Below are positions 7,915 to 15,561 of a stretch of DNA of 64,000 nt, piece by piece; the first letter of the stretch is position 1, and each line of letters begins with the position of its first letter. The notes below the pieces were generated by a model, which was given only the letters and a program-made list of their open reading frames with translations, had not been told where the DNA came from and ran no database searches. The DNA comes from Clostridia bacterium (GTDB taxonomy: Bacteria; Bacillota; Clostridia; Lachnospirales; Lachnospiraceae). The translations under genes were made by a program, and so were the position numbers. The stretch is taken from contig CAJTEN010000002.1 of the NCBI GenBank assembly GCA_910575245.1, positions 145,185-209,184 on the forward strand, read 5' to 3'.

Positions 7915-8776
7915 CTATGCAAACGATTCACCTAAAATAAATGTTACTGCCTTTTCTGCTTTACTACTTGCTGATACAATGAATTTAACATCATTCCGCA
8001 ACTTTGAAAGCCAACCTTGAATATATGCGCTGCTATTACGAAAACTCTTGTTTGTCTCAATCCCGAGTATATTCATAATATTTGCGCTTCCGATCTCTGC
8101 TACTAACTCTTCTTTGCTGTATTCATTACTACCGAAAGCAACAAGCTTGCCTTTACGGTCTTCCGCACGGTTGCAACGGCTTTCTTTCATTGTAGAATGT
8201 ACCGACTCATGAAATGCGGTACTGTAATATTCGTTTGCGACTGTGAACTGTTCAAACAATGGTAAATGTATCAGGTCAAGGGGTAGGTGAATAATAGGCT
8301 TTATCACCGGCTTTATGTTCGACCGTTATGCTTTCCCTTGTCCAGTAATCGTGTAATATGTTCTCGGCCTTCTCTATCGGCTCTATATTGTTCAATTCCT
8401 CTTCCGGTAAAGGTTCCACGCCATCAACTTGTGAGATATGAAACACATTGTAGTATCTCAATAAAGGTATCTGTCTGGTTATCTTTGTGCCGTCTTCCTG
8501 TTCTTCCTCTATGGGCTGTATCTTCCAAAATACGATGATCTCTGACTTCTCACCCTTGCGAATATGGCCGCTTAAATCCTGCCATTGTTTAAAAGTAGCA
8601 TATTCACCTTCATGCTTTAATAACATTTGATTTAATAATGAATAAGGCTTTTTGCTGATCCGGTTATATGCACCTGATCTAATGCCTGTCCAGGGCTTTT
8701 CCCACGGGATAACGCCTTGTTCTAATTGGCTGATGATTCTTTCTGTAACCATTTCATATACTGATTTTGCTGCCAT
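7915..8776 (-). pseudogene. ArdC-type antirestriction protein, frameshifted
   Basis: The N-terminal half (start 8776, GGAGG upstream) has the ArdC single-stranded DNA-binding pattern: a VTERIISQLEQGVIPWEKPW stretch, then FKQWQDLSGHIRKGEKSE. The C-terminal half (to 7915) has the zincin-like HESVH motif (HExxH) and a GSANIMNILGI helix. The halves are in different frames. Removing one base from the run of four G at 8280-8283 (plus strand) restores a continuous protein through YYSPTLDLIHLP. ArdC proteins protect entering plasmid DNA. The break may be mutation or sequencing error. Confidence 0.8.
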
Positions 8777-8802
8777 AAGTGATAACCTCCTAAAATGAAA
8801 AA

Positions 8803-9234
8803 GTGCAAAGCCCTTGATAATTCAATAGACTTTACACTTCTTGTTTTTAGTGGTTATGTGATATATTTATTTGATCTTGATTATGCTAACTTTTGTAGTT
8901 TTTCGCTATGTTCTCGTATAACGCTTTTCATAACATCAATATCAGCTTGCATTGCTTCAATTTGTTCTATACCTGTCTGATAACGTTTGTATGTGCTTGT
9001 ATAACAGGCTTCAATATTTTGTAACCGTGGTAAAATATCATTTTCTTGAGTAAGCTCAATTTTTTTTAGTCTATCATTAACAGGTTTTAATTTTTTATCA
9101 AGCATATCCGATATTGCAAGCAACAATTCATTATCTGTCATTTTTCACGCTCCTTTATGTGATTCCTTTATCAGATGTAATAAGTATATCACAGGCAAAG
9201 TGTAAAGTCTATTCAATTATCAAGGTGCTTTGTG
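8803..9234. repeat. 38-bp imperfect inverted repeat flanking a small gene
   Basis: Bases 8803-8840 and 9197-9234 are inverted copies, identical except for about three differences (core AAGTGTAAAGTCTATT). They enclose the single coiled-coil gene at 8881-9141. No target duplication is obvious outside them. The unit could be a mobile cassette or a transcript-level structure. Confidence 0.75.
8881..9141 (-). CDS. Small coiled-coil protein
   Basis: An 86-aa protein predicted to be almost wholly helical, with heptad spacing of Leu/Ile (ISDMLDKKLKPVNDRLKKIE, then IEQIEAMQADIDVMKSVIRE). No enzymatic motif, signal or membrane segment is present. A strong AAAGGAG ribosome site precedes the ATG. Similar short coiled-coil proteins are common in Clostridia mobile elements, with no known function. 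It is the only gene inside the 38-bp inverted repeat. Confidence 0.65.
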   Translation of the reverse strand: MTDNELLLAISDMLDKKLKPVNDRLKKIELTQENDILPRLQNIEACYTSTYKRYQTGIEQIEAMQADIDVMKSVIREHSEKLQKLA

Positions 9235-9464
9235 TTGTGGGTTGTTTGAGGTTACTATTCACGGCCAATGTCATTAAGTTAAGCAAGAACTGTCATAGGA
9301 CTTCTTCCATAAATCAGGTATGTATTGGGATGATATGGGGATTTTGCCAGCTATCGGGGGTTTTATGAGTAGATATTTAATATATTAGGAAGTTTTGGGT
9401 ATGGCAAACAGACAGATTGTGTATCTGCCTCAGCAAATGATATACTATTAGCGGCAGTTGCGCT

Positions 9465-10775
9465 TTACACGAAACGGTAGGCGAAACTGGCTGGTACTTG
9501 GAACCTCAGCTGACGGGCATAGGTTCTGTCTGGCCTGATCGGTAGTACATAGCGGCTGATCAGGTCATTTACATTGCCAGGCTCCATTTGGTCTGAGAGG
9601 AATGCAAAGCATATTTTTATCGCCATGGACAGGTTAACCTGATATTCCCATTTTGCTGTTTTCTTTTCTATGGGAACCTCCATGGTTATGATGGTACAAA
9701 AGTTATACAGGGCCATCCGGCAAAGAATCCCGAATTCTATGTACTGCGGAGACTTGGAATGAAAGTTTGCGGTTCCAATCGTATGCTTGAGGTCGCGGAA
9801 AGATGTTTCCTGGCCCCAGCGCAGATGGTAAATATGCTTGACCTGTCCTAATGAAAACTCATCCGAGGGGAGATTGGTGATGATGTTCTCATAAACCCCT
9901 TCCGCTATCTGGAAACGGACCACACGCAGCCGCATATGGTATTCAGGGCAGCTGTCCGTGATAAAGCCAAAGGGGACTTTTTTGCAAATAAAGCGGTAAA
10001 GAGATCCCAATTCGGGGTGCAGCCTTTTCTTTTTGGCATTTGAACGGGTAAGGATAACGTCCGCCCACTGGTCCATCTGGCCAGGCAGGCTGTTAGCTGC
10101 AAGGAGGCGCTTTACGTTGATATCCTTGGCGCGGATGGCGAAGAAGCAGCCTTTCTCAAACACGTGGGCGAAGACATTATAGCTGGCGAATCCCCTGTCA
10201 GCCACGAAGGCCGGGCAGCCGCCATAAGAATAGCGTTCTATCATCCGGCAGAGGGCGGCAAATTCGTTTTTGGGCCTGCCCGGCTGGATGACCACATCCA
10301 GATACCTTTTAGAAAGCAGGCCATACAGAGAGACCGTGTGAAGCGAATTAAAGACCTTGTTTGGCCTGCCGCTTGTGGGATGGAAGGTGGAAGGACCCTG
10401 TGGGTTCCTGGCAATGTTAAATTCGCAGCCGTCCGCAGCAATGAGGGAATACCTGCCCATAAGGCCTTTTGGCGGGAAGCGGAGGTTGAACTGGCCGAGG
10501 ATGTGCCTGAAAGTTTCCGGAAGGAGCTTAGAGCGCTGCTGGATGAAAGCGGAAGCAGTAGGGACTTCATCAGGCAGGAAATAAAAATATTTGAGCAGTT
10601 CATGGCTGATGCAGCCGCTTGCCATGGAGAGAAAGAAATGGATTAGCTGTACAAACCCCAGCTTCCGGTCCCGTGTAAAATCCTTTTCGGGGTTTTTAAC
10701 AAACTGGGCAGTGTTACAGGCCATGGTATCCACGATAGCCCAGAGCGTGGATTTGACCTTTTGAGGGAATGACAT
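9465..10775 (-). CDS. IS4-family transposase
   Basis: A 436-aa DDE transposase. The C-terminal catalytic signature YHLRWGQETSFRDLKHTIG fits the IS4 YREK motif (Y-x2-R-x3-E-x6-K), and the two catalytic Asp candidates lie in IAADGCEFN and VADRGFASYN. Length is normal and the frame intact, so the IS may still be active. AGGAGG precedes the ATG. Two strong hairpins (10790-10823 and 10826-10872) lie in its leader and may block transcription entering from outside. Confidence 0.9.
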   Translation of the reverse strand: MSFPQKVKSTLWAIVDTMACNTAQFVKNPEKDFTRDRKLGFVQLIHFFLSMASGCISHELLKYFYFLPDEVPTASAFIQQRSKLLPETFRHILGQFNLRFPPKGLMGRYSLIAADGCEFNIARNPQGPSTFHPTSGRPNKVFNSLHTVSLYGLLSKRYLDVVIQPGRPKNEFAALCRMIERYSYGGCPAFVADRGFASYNVFAHVFEKGCFFAIRAKDINVKRLLAANSLPGQMDQWADVILTRSNAKKKRLHPELGSLYRFICKKVPFGFITDSCPEYHMRLRVVRFQIAEGVYENIITNLPSDEFSLGQVKHIYHLRWGQETSFRDLKHTIGTANFHSKSPQYIEFGILCRMALYNFCTIITMEVPIEKKTAKWEYQVNLSMAIKICFAFLSDQMEPGNVNDLISRYVLPIRPDRTYARQLRFQVPASFAYRFV

Positions 10776-10789
10776 ATAAGGTACCTCCT

Positions 10790-10872
10790 TGAAATTGAAA
10801 TGATAGTGCTGTCTTCAATTTCAAGGGCCGCTCTCGCTACCTCTAAAAATACAATCAGCAGCGAGAGCGGCC
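10790..10872 (-). promoter_or_regulatory. Double hairpin in the IS4 transposase leader
   Basis: Arms TGAAATTGAA/TTCAATTTCA (10790-10799, 10814-10823) are followed by a 13-bp perfect stem, GGCCGCTCTCGCT (10826-10838) pairing with 10860-10872. Stable structures upstream of transposase genes are known to limit expression from read-through transcripts; that role here is inferred. Confidence 0.6.
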
Positions 10873-10998
10873 GCACATTTTGGGCTATGTGTCAACCCCT
10901 TTTCTGAAATTTATTGATAAATTTGAGTTAGACCATAAGATGAGATTTTTTCAATCGGTTTAACTTAATGACATTGAATATGAATAGTAGAAATAGTA

Positions 10999-11027
10999 TT
11001 GACGTACGTAAAACCGTACGGTACAAT
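10999..11027 (+). promoter_or_regulatory. yefM-yoeB promoter with embedded operator
   Basis: TTGACG (10999-11004) and TACAAT (11022-11027) are 17 bases apart, a near-consensus vegetative promoter. Between them lies a palindrome, CGTACG-TAAAAC-CGTACG (11003-11020). Toxin-antitoxin operons of this type repress themselves by binding palindromes over the promoter, so this is the likely autorepression site. Confidence 0.75.
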
Positions 11028-11049
11028 ATAATAGAAGGGAGATGGTACT

Positions 11050-11304
11050 ATGACCGCAATCAGCGTAACAAAGGTAAGAGAAAATATATATCAAATACTA
11101 TCTGATGTTAATAATAGTAGTCAGCCAATCACAATCACGAATAATCGTGGAAAAAATGGCGTTCTCATATCAGAGGATGATTGGAATGCTATTCAAGAAA
11201 CATTATATTTGAATTCTATACCAGGTATGACAGAGAGTATCATTGAAGCAGGAAAAGAGCCGCTGGAAGAATGTTCTGTATATGAACCAGATGAGGAGTG
11301 GTAA
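11050..11304 (+). CDS. yefM: YefM/Phd-type antitoxin
   Basis: An 84-aa antitoxin with the Phd/YefM N-terminal pattern: an ISVTKVRENIYQILSDVN stretch, then QPITITNNRGKNGVLISEDDWNAIQET. The N-terminal domain binds the operator; the acidic C-terminus wraps and neutralises the toxin. Its stop directly precedes the toxin ATG. It would autoregulate through the palindrome at 11003-11020. Within a decayed element it may act as an addiction module. Confidence 0.9.
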   Translation: MTAISVTKVRENIYQILSDVNNSSQPITITNNRGKNGVLISEDDWNAIQETLYLNSIPGMTESIIEAGKEPLEECSVYEPDEEW

Positions 11305-11601
11305 ATGTATATAATTAGATTCAGTAAACAGGCCGACAAAGATAAAAAACTATTAAAAGGGACAGGACTTGAGTCAAAAGCAAAAAACTTACTGAACATC
11401 ATAGCGGAAAATCCTTTTCAGAATCCACCGCCTTATGAGGGATTAGTGGGGAACCTAAACGGCTACTATTCCAGAAGGATCAATATACAGCACAGATTGG
11501 TCTATCAGGTATATAATGAACCGGTTACTATTGATGGAGTGGGATATGAAGGAACAATAAAGGTTGTTCGTATGTGGTCACATTATGATGCTGTAAGATA
11601 A
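11305..11601 (+). CDS. yoeB: YoeB-type mRNA interferase toxin
   Basis: A 98-aa Txe/YoeB-family toxin that cleaves ribosome-bound mRNA. Family features: ARR-like core NGYYSRRINIQHRLVYQVY and the C-terminal WSHYDA (His-Tyr catalytic end). Compared with canonical YoeB (about 84 aa), it carries an extra segment between residues 72 and 86 (NEPVTIDGVGYEGTIK) before the final strand. It follows the antitoxin with no gap. Confidence 0.9.
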   Translation: MYIIRFSKQADKDKKLLKGTGLESKAKNLLNIIAENPFQNPPPYEGLVGNLNGYYSRRINIQHRLVYQVYNEPVTIDGVGYEGTIKVVRMWSHYDAVR

Positions 11602-11775
11602 ATGAGAAGCACCAACGGATGAATTAATCATCTGAAGGTGTTTTTTCGTGTCCTGCTTTTTGGTATGGACTTCTTCAACAGCTTTTTCGAGAGTGTCCTG
11701 TTGCCAACGTTGCTTAATGATCTGTTGCTGTAATTGAGATATACGCTTATCTAAATATTTTTCAAGCCAATCCAT
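11578..11775 (-). pseudogene. Coiled-coil gene remnant, possible
   Basis: A 65-codon frame whose first 45 residues look like real coiled coil (DKRISQLQQQIIKQRWQQDT), but which then runs through the yoeB terminator and the yoeB 3' end, so the tail cannot be native. There is no ribosome site. It probably represents the start of a gene truncated when the toxin-antitoxin module arrived. Low confidence. Confidence 0.3.
11610..11646 (+). terminator. yefM-yoeB terminator
   Basis: A hairpin with CACC...GGTG and GATGA...TCATC arms (11610-11640) is followed by six T. It lies 9 bases past the yoeB stop and is a clear factor-independent terminator. Confidence 0.85.
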
Positions 11776-11796
11776 GAGCGGTAATGGGATGCATTG

Positions 11797-11916
11797 TTAT
11801 GGCAGTCTCTGAATGATGGAAAATAAAGTATCTTCTAATTGGCTATGGAAATTCTGGAAAAATTCTTTTAATCGGTTACGGTCTTTAAGTTCTATGTCTA
11901 TCTGAATCAGCCCCTT
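11797..11916 (-). pseudogene. Short protein-coding remnant, possible
   Basis: An open stretch of about 39 codons on the minus strand ends at TAA (11797-11799), with a natural-looking amphipathic sequence (IELKDRNRLKEFFQNFH, then LEDTLFSIIQRLP). A ribosome-like AAAGGGG lies upstream, but no standard start codon. It is followed 21 bases later by the coiled-coil remnant and may be part of the same decayed operon. Confidence 0.25.
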
Positions 11917-12014
11917 TCATGAATAGTATAAGCGATACAGAATTCTTTTACAAGCGGTTTAAAATAGACAAAAAATGTTGTTCAAGAAACGTTACAATTC
12001 ATGGCCCAACCGAT

Positions 12015-12049
12015 AAAGAAAAACCTCGCAGATATTGACTACGGGGTTT
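12015..12049 (-). terminator. IS66 transposase terminator
   Basis: On the minus strand AAACCCCG and CGAGGTTT arms are followed by TTTTCTTT. It lies just past the transposase stop at 12056. A second small hairpin (GGAGGTG...CACCTCC, about 12061-12089) overlaps the last codons. Confidence 0.65.
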
Positions 12050-12055
12050 GCATGG

Positions 12056-13774
12056 TTAGCAGGAGGTGCGTATATAAACATTACACCTCCAGACCAGCAG
12101 ACCAGTATTAAATCTCTCTGTGACTGCTTCATATAAATTTTTACCCGCTGCTTTGATGGACTGGATTATGCTTAAACCGCCACAAAACCAGTCTACTCCA
12201 TCCTGGGAGCGGAAGCACATCACCTGGGCTGCTTTCCGTTTAAATTTTCCTGCACATCTTTCTGCAAGGTTATTATCCGGCTCCACGGACGGATTGTGTA
12301 AAAAGAGTGTGTACCTCTCTTTTTCCTCTGCCATCCGTTTGTATAGGTTATACCCTTCTTTGAAGTATTCGCTGGGCGGCCCATACTCATACTCCGATTT
12401 TGCATCTGCCATGATCTTATCATATCTCCGTTCTAATCCAGCTGTTTTCCCAGGCGCTTCTTTCCCTCCATCATGTATATCATTCCAGTAAGTGACGGCA
12501 TCTTTGATCCATTCCTTCATCATGGCATTCCATGTAAGGCCTTTCTCGTTTCCCATGCTGTTTATGATATATCTTTTTATGTGTGCCATACATTCCTGGT
12601 TTTGGGAGCCATGTTTTATCAATGCCGCTTCATGGTCGCTGGCCAGGATCCCGCCATAGAATTCCAAAGGCGAACCTGCTACGCCTTCATCCCCTTTTTT
12701 AGGGCGGCCCTGATACAATACCATATCACCGGCGGCACAGGTCATAACGGAAGTCTGGCTTCCATTCATCCTGCCAAATGTAAAATCCGCATGCATGACA
12801 GGGGCAGAAAAGAGCTTTAGGAAAATCTCATCCCGTTCTTCTTTTGTCTGTTCTGAAAATTGTCTGGAGAGGCTGCAGATAAGGCCGGTGGACAGGTCAA
12901 GGCCCCCGCAGGTGACTTCCTTTATAAAATTCTGCGTTTTCCCGATGCTGACGTAACATTCATTGTCCAGCAGATATGCAAATGCTTTTACCGTGCCGTC
13001 ATAAGTCACTTCATCTTTTAAGCCTTCCGGGAAAGCGGCATGCACTCTTTGTCCTGTTGCCCGGTTCCTGAATTCCGGTGTGTTGTACTCGGTCACTTCA
13101 ACGCCCACATGCAGTTTTACCAGCTGCTTGCGGATTATGCTGCCGGTTTCTTTGTAGTTTGGGCCATCTTTATATATAGAAGGGGAAGGGATGGATATAA
13201 CCTCTGTGGGCTCCAGGCGCTTACGTCCATGATGGATATGTCCCTTCTGGCCGCCTGGTTTTTTGCCGCTTTTCTCCCTTCCGTTCGGGATGGTCCTGTG
13301 GCCGGGGCTCTGTGAAGATGACTTGGTAGAATTCGTATAGTTTTTGTTGATGCGCGCCGTTAATCCGGCTATTTTCTGTCCTGCTTCATAGAGGGCCGAT
13401 TTTACTTCGTATAATTCATGGTTTTTATCCCTCAGCCTGTCCAGTGCGTCGTCTCCCTGGCGTTCTACTTCGAGGATGCGCTGCTCAAGGTGTGCGATCT
13501 CTTTGCGCAGGGTAAATTTCCCTGCATCTGCTTCTCTGTAAACATCATCAAATATTTCAGACCATATTTTCCGGACACTGACCGTCTGCGCATGGGCCTT
13601 TCCAAGTTCCACCTCCAGCTTACGTATCCTGGCATTTTGTTCGCGGAAAACGGCCTTAAACTGTTCCTGCATCTGCACATACTTTTCTCCGGATTCAAAA
13701 GCCTTCACTTTATCTTCTGCAGTTTTAAGCCTTATTCTTAATGCACCTGTATCAAATGACGGGCTAATGGACAT
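12056..13774 (-). CDS. tnpC: IS66-family transposase (TnpC)
   Basis: A 572-aa transposase of full IS66 length. The N-terminal third is coiled coil (residues about 10-140). It is followed by the basic linker and GGQKGH, then the DDE domain with MHADFTFGRMNG, GGILASDHEAAL and the C-terminal SVEPDNNLAERCAG signature. It lacks the tnpA/tnpB partners of classical IS66 but has one accessory gene upstream. The last ~15 residues (WRCNVYIRTSC) are unusual for the family and may reflect a shifted stop. The IS limits could not be fixed. Confidence 0.9.
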   Translation of the reverse strand: MSISPSFDTGALRIRLKTAEDKVKAFESGEKYVQMQEQFKAVFREQNARIRKLEVELGKAHAQTVSVRKIWSEIFDDVYREADAGKFTLRKEIAHLEQRILEVERQGDDALDRLRDKNHELYEVKSALYEAGQKIAGLTARINKNYTNSTKSSSQSPGHRTIPNGREKSGKKPGGQKGHIHHGRKRLEPTEVISIPSPSIYKDGPNYKETGSIIRKQLVKLHVGVEVTEYNTPEFRNRATGQRVHAAFPEGLKDEVTYDGTVKAFAYLLDNECYVSIGKTQNFIKEVTCGGLDLSTGLICSLSRQFSEQTKEERDEIFLKLFSAPVMHADFTFGRMNGSQTSVMTCAAGDMVLYQGRPKKGDEGVAGSPLEFYGGILASDHEAALIKHGSQNQECMAHIKRYIINSMGNEKGLTWNAMMKEWIKDAVTYWNDIHDGGKEAPGKTAGLERRYDKIMADAKSEYEYGPPSEYFKEGYNLYKRMAEEKERYTLFLHNPSVEPDNNLAERCAGKFKRKAAQVMCFRSQDGVDWFCGGLSIIQSIKAAGKNLYEAVTERFNTGLLVWRCNVYIRTSC

Positions 13775-13787
13775 GGCAGCCTCCTGG

Positions 13788-14084
13788 TCAATTTTTCCTT
13801 AGTTCTTTGATCTGTTTCTCTAATGACTTAATAAGCGTTTCCTGGGCTTCATGCTTTTTCAGGAGCTTTTCATACATTTTTTTATAATCAGTATCGCCTG
13901 AAGCCGGTGTTTTGGATTTTTTGTTGCGCCCATCTGTCGGGACGGTCTCCCCGGTATCCGGATCAACCTTTCCAATAAGTTTTCTCTTTGCCCGGGTCAT
14001 CTTTTTTTCAGGATCCCAGTAAGAATGGGACTCATATACATAAGTAATGCCGGAACGTTTGTCGTGCTGTTTAATGATTGCCAT
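13788..14084 (-). CDS. IS66-associated accessory protein
   Basis: A 98-aa basic protein. The N-terminus (IIKQHDKRSGITYVYESHSY) resembles the first segment of several DDE transposases that describe a beta-stranded DNA-binding start, and the C-terminal third is a Lys/Glu coiled coil. It ends 14 bases before tnpC on the same strand and has AGGAG before its ATG. It probably acts with TnpC; an exact role is not known. Confidence 0.65.
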   Translation of the reverse strand: MAIIKQHDKRSGITYVYESHSYWDPEKKMTRAKRKLIGKVDPDTGETVPTDGRNKKSKTPASGDTDYKKMYEKLLKKHEAQETLIKSLEKQIKELRKN

Positions 14085-14153
14085 AAAGTTTCTCCTCTCG
14101 CATGGTTATGTATATATTATAACGCATAACCATATAGAATGCGATAGGAAAAA

Positions 14154-14187
14154 GCCAAAAAATACTGAAAATCCAGCATTTTTTGGC
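14154..14187. terminator. Strong hairpin at the IS66 outer end
   Basis: GCCAAAAAATACTG (14154-14167) pairs with CAGCATTTTTTGGC (14174-14187), a 14-bp stem with one mismatch and long A/T runs, so it can end transcription in either direction. It lies outside the IS66 accessory gene and probably insulates the transposase from incoming transcripts. Confidence 0.65.
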
Positions 14188-14247
14188 ACATTCACACTCT
14201 AATTTATATGGTTATGAAAACTCAGAAATTCTAGAAATCCTAATCGG

Positions 14248-14340
14248 CTAGGCCGTGAATAGTAACAATCTTTTCATAAATTTTGTGGCAAAATCCGAAA
14301 CGTTGTTTCCGTTATCTGTAATCTGTGGTATACTTGACAT
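14248..14340 (-). pseudogene. 5' fragment of a transposase gene
   Basis: On the minus strand an AAGGAG site and ATG (14338-14340) open a 30-codon frame, MSSIPQITDNGNNVSDFATK then FMKR, typical of the first residues of IS4/IS1182-type transposases. It ends abruptly at TAG where the 16-bp repeat and IS66-side sequence begin. A TATAAT-like box lies upstream. It is interpreted as an IS truncated by a later insertion or deletion. Confidence 0.5.
14251..14266. repeat. 16-bp copy inverted relative to 9251-9266
   Basis: GGCCGTGAATAGTAAC here is the exact reverse complement of 9251-9266. The pair brackets about 5 kb holding both insertion sequences and the toxin-antitoxin genes. It may mark the ends of a composite unit or two relics of related ISs. 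Confidence 0.6.
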
Positions 14341-14424
14341 GGCATAAATCTCCTTGCTGTGTAATTGGTTTTGGCAATTCAATTATACCATATGCAAGCG
14401 GTTTGTGCCTTTTTTATGGGTTAA

Positions 14425-15252
14425 AGTATTGATTTTTCAAGGTTCAACACATCAAAACGGTGTGGGAAGTTTGAGTTAATTAATAAGAAGAAACTTGTTA
14501 GCAGTAATAAAATGCCGAGCGCGAAAGAAGTTTTTCTGGCAGACGAAAAGGAAATTCTTATTAATGAAATGGAACGAAGATTAAAAAACAATCCATCCAA
14601 TACCGCGCCGTTAGCGATTATACTTGATTTTGAGTTGGGTACAAGAAAAGGCGAAATCCTTGCAATTTGTAAAGAAGATATCGTTGGTAACAGGATTCAT
14701 ATACATAGACAGCTTGTAGAAGAATTTGATACCAGGGATCTTGATCATATTAAGAGTAAGGGATTTCATGTTGTGGACTATACAAAGTCAGAAGATGGCG
14801 ATAGGTGGCTTCCTTTGACTGAAAAGGCGAAGAAAATCATCAAGCGGGTAGAAATGACAAATAAGGAATATGGATATCAGTATAAGAACTTCCTGTTTGT
14901 AAAAGATGGTAAGTGCCTTACGCCGGATGCTATTGACGCACAGATTAAAAGAGGGTGCGAATATATCGGAATTCCAGTAAAAACGATGCATAAGATTAGA
15001 AAGACATATGCATCTACATTGTTACATAATGGTGTTAATCTTAGTATTGTAAAGGATATGTTAGGTCATGCGGACGAGTCAACAACATTAAAACATTATA
15101 TCTATAATATTGAAAACGGTACAGAGTCAGATAATAAGGTACTAAATGCTTTAGACCCACAAATGAATGCAAAAAGTGACCAAAACATTATTACATTCGC
15201 AAAAATAAAAAGAGCCGAGAAGCTTGATAAATCAAGACTTTCAGCCTTTTAA
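14425..15252 (+). pseudogene. int: Truncated tyrosine integrase (catalytic domain only)
   Basis: The first ATG in this frame is 14512, but codons are open from 14425 with no ribosome site, so the N-terminal arm- and core-binding domains are lost. The catalytic domain is intact: R45 in GTRKGE, H160 and R163 in HKIRKTY, H186 in LGH, and the likely nucleophile Y196 in TTLKHY (numbered from 14512). The gene ends 6 bases before the tRNA-Leu repeat, where an integrase for that site is expected. Loss of the N-terminus probably makes it inactive. Confidence 0.8.
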
Positions 15253-15257
15253 GAAAA

Positions 15258-15281
15258 CTGCGGAAGATGGGACTTGAACCC
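15258..15281 (-). repeat. Right attachment site within tRNA-Leu
   Basis: The 24-base copy of the att core, forming the 3' end (T-arm and acceptor) of the intact tRNA-Leu(TAA). It differs from 4451-4474 at one base. Confidence 0.85.
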
Positions 15282-15342
15282 ACACGATGTAACCATCACA
15301 AGATCCTTAGTCTTGCTCGTCTGCCAGTTCCGACACTTCCGC
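15259..15342 (-). tRNA. tRNA-Leu(TAA)
   Basis: 84 bases fold as a class II tRNA. The acceptor GCGGAAG pairs with CTTCCGC, the anticodon stem CAAGA/TCTTG surrounds loop CTAAGGA (anticodon TAA, reads UUA), a long variable arm is present, and GGTTCAAGTCC forms the T-loop. CCA is not encoded. Its 3' end is the integration target of the element, which separated it from its terminator (now at 4413-4450). Confidence 0.93.
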
Positions 15343-15523
15343 ATACGTTCACAACGCAAGTTACATCTTACTCTCAAATATCTTAAAAGTCAATACCTTT
15401 TTCTAAATTTTATTTCAAAATTTTTGCGAACCCTTAAAAATACTAAGTTTTCCAGAGATGAATTTTCCCTTATAGTTTCCCTGGTATTATTTCCTCCAAT
15501 AGTGCATTATGAATTCTGATAAA

Positions 15524-15552
15524 GAAAAAAGGAAACCTAATTAAGGTTTCCT
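15524..15552 (-). terminator. tRNA-Leu(CAG) terminator
   Basis: On the minus strand AGGAAACCT and AGGTTTCCT arms are followed by six T. It lies ten bases past the tRNA-Leu(CAG) 3' end and is closely related to the displaced terminator at 4413-4450. Confidence 0.85.
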
Positions 15553-15561
15553 ATAAAATAG

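Larger units (their letters stand above)
9253..10989 (-). mobile_element. IS4-family insertion sequence
   Basis: One transposase gene is bounded by inverted ends. A perfect 17-bp pair CAATGTCATTAAGTTAA lies at 9266-9282 and 10960-10976. Outside it, after four unmatched bases, a further 9-bp pair TACTATTCA extends the repeat to 9253 and 10989. No target-site duplication was found at either possible boundary, so the exact ends remain open. Confidence 0.75.
14085..14511. other. Region between IS66 genes and the integrase fragment
   Basis: It holds a CATGGTTATG...CATAACCAT inverted repeat (about 14100-14133) with a third GGTTATG copy at 14209. It also has the hairpin at 14154-14187, the 16-bp repeat at 14251-14266, a transposase 5' fragment on the minus strand (14248-14340) and its promoter. 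From 14425 the frame of the truncated integrase is open. Confidence 0.55.
4451..15281. mobile_element. Decayed element integrated in tRNA-Leu(TAA)
   Basis: About 10.8 kb lies between direct copies of the tRNA-Leu 3' end (4451-4474 and 15258-15281). It has a tyrosine recombinase fragment beside the intact tRNA, AT-rich small genes with accessory character, and two insertion sequences. Gene content (HU, ArdC, DUF5659-like, small unknowns) fits a remnant of an integrative conjugative or phage-like element. No relaxase, type IV secretion, capsid or terminase gene is recognisable. The truncated integrase and frameshifted ardC suggest immobilisation. Confidence 0.85.

Noticed and set aside
8276..8310. 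Programmed frameshift in the ArdC-type gene
   Set aside because: There is no slippery heptamer with a downstream stem or stimulatory site; a simple one-base error or mutation explains it better.
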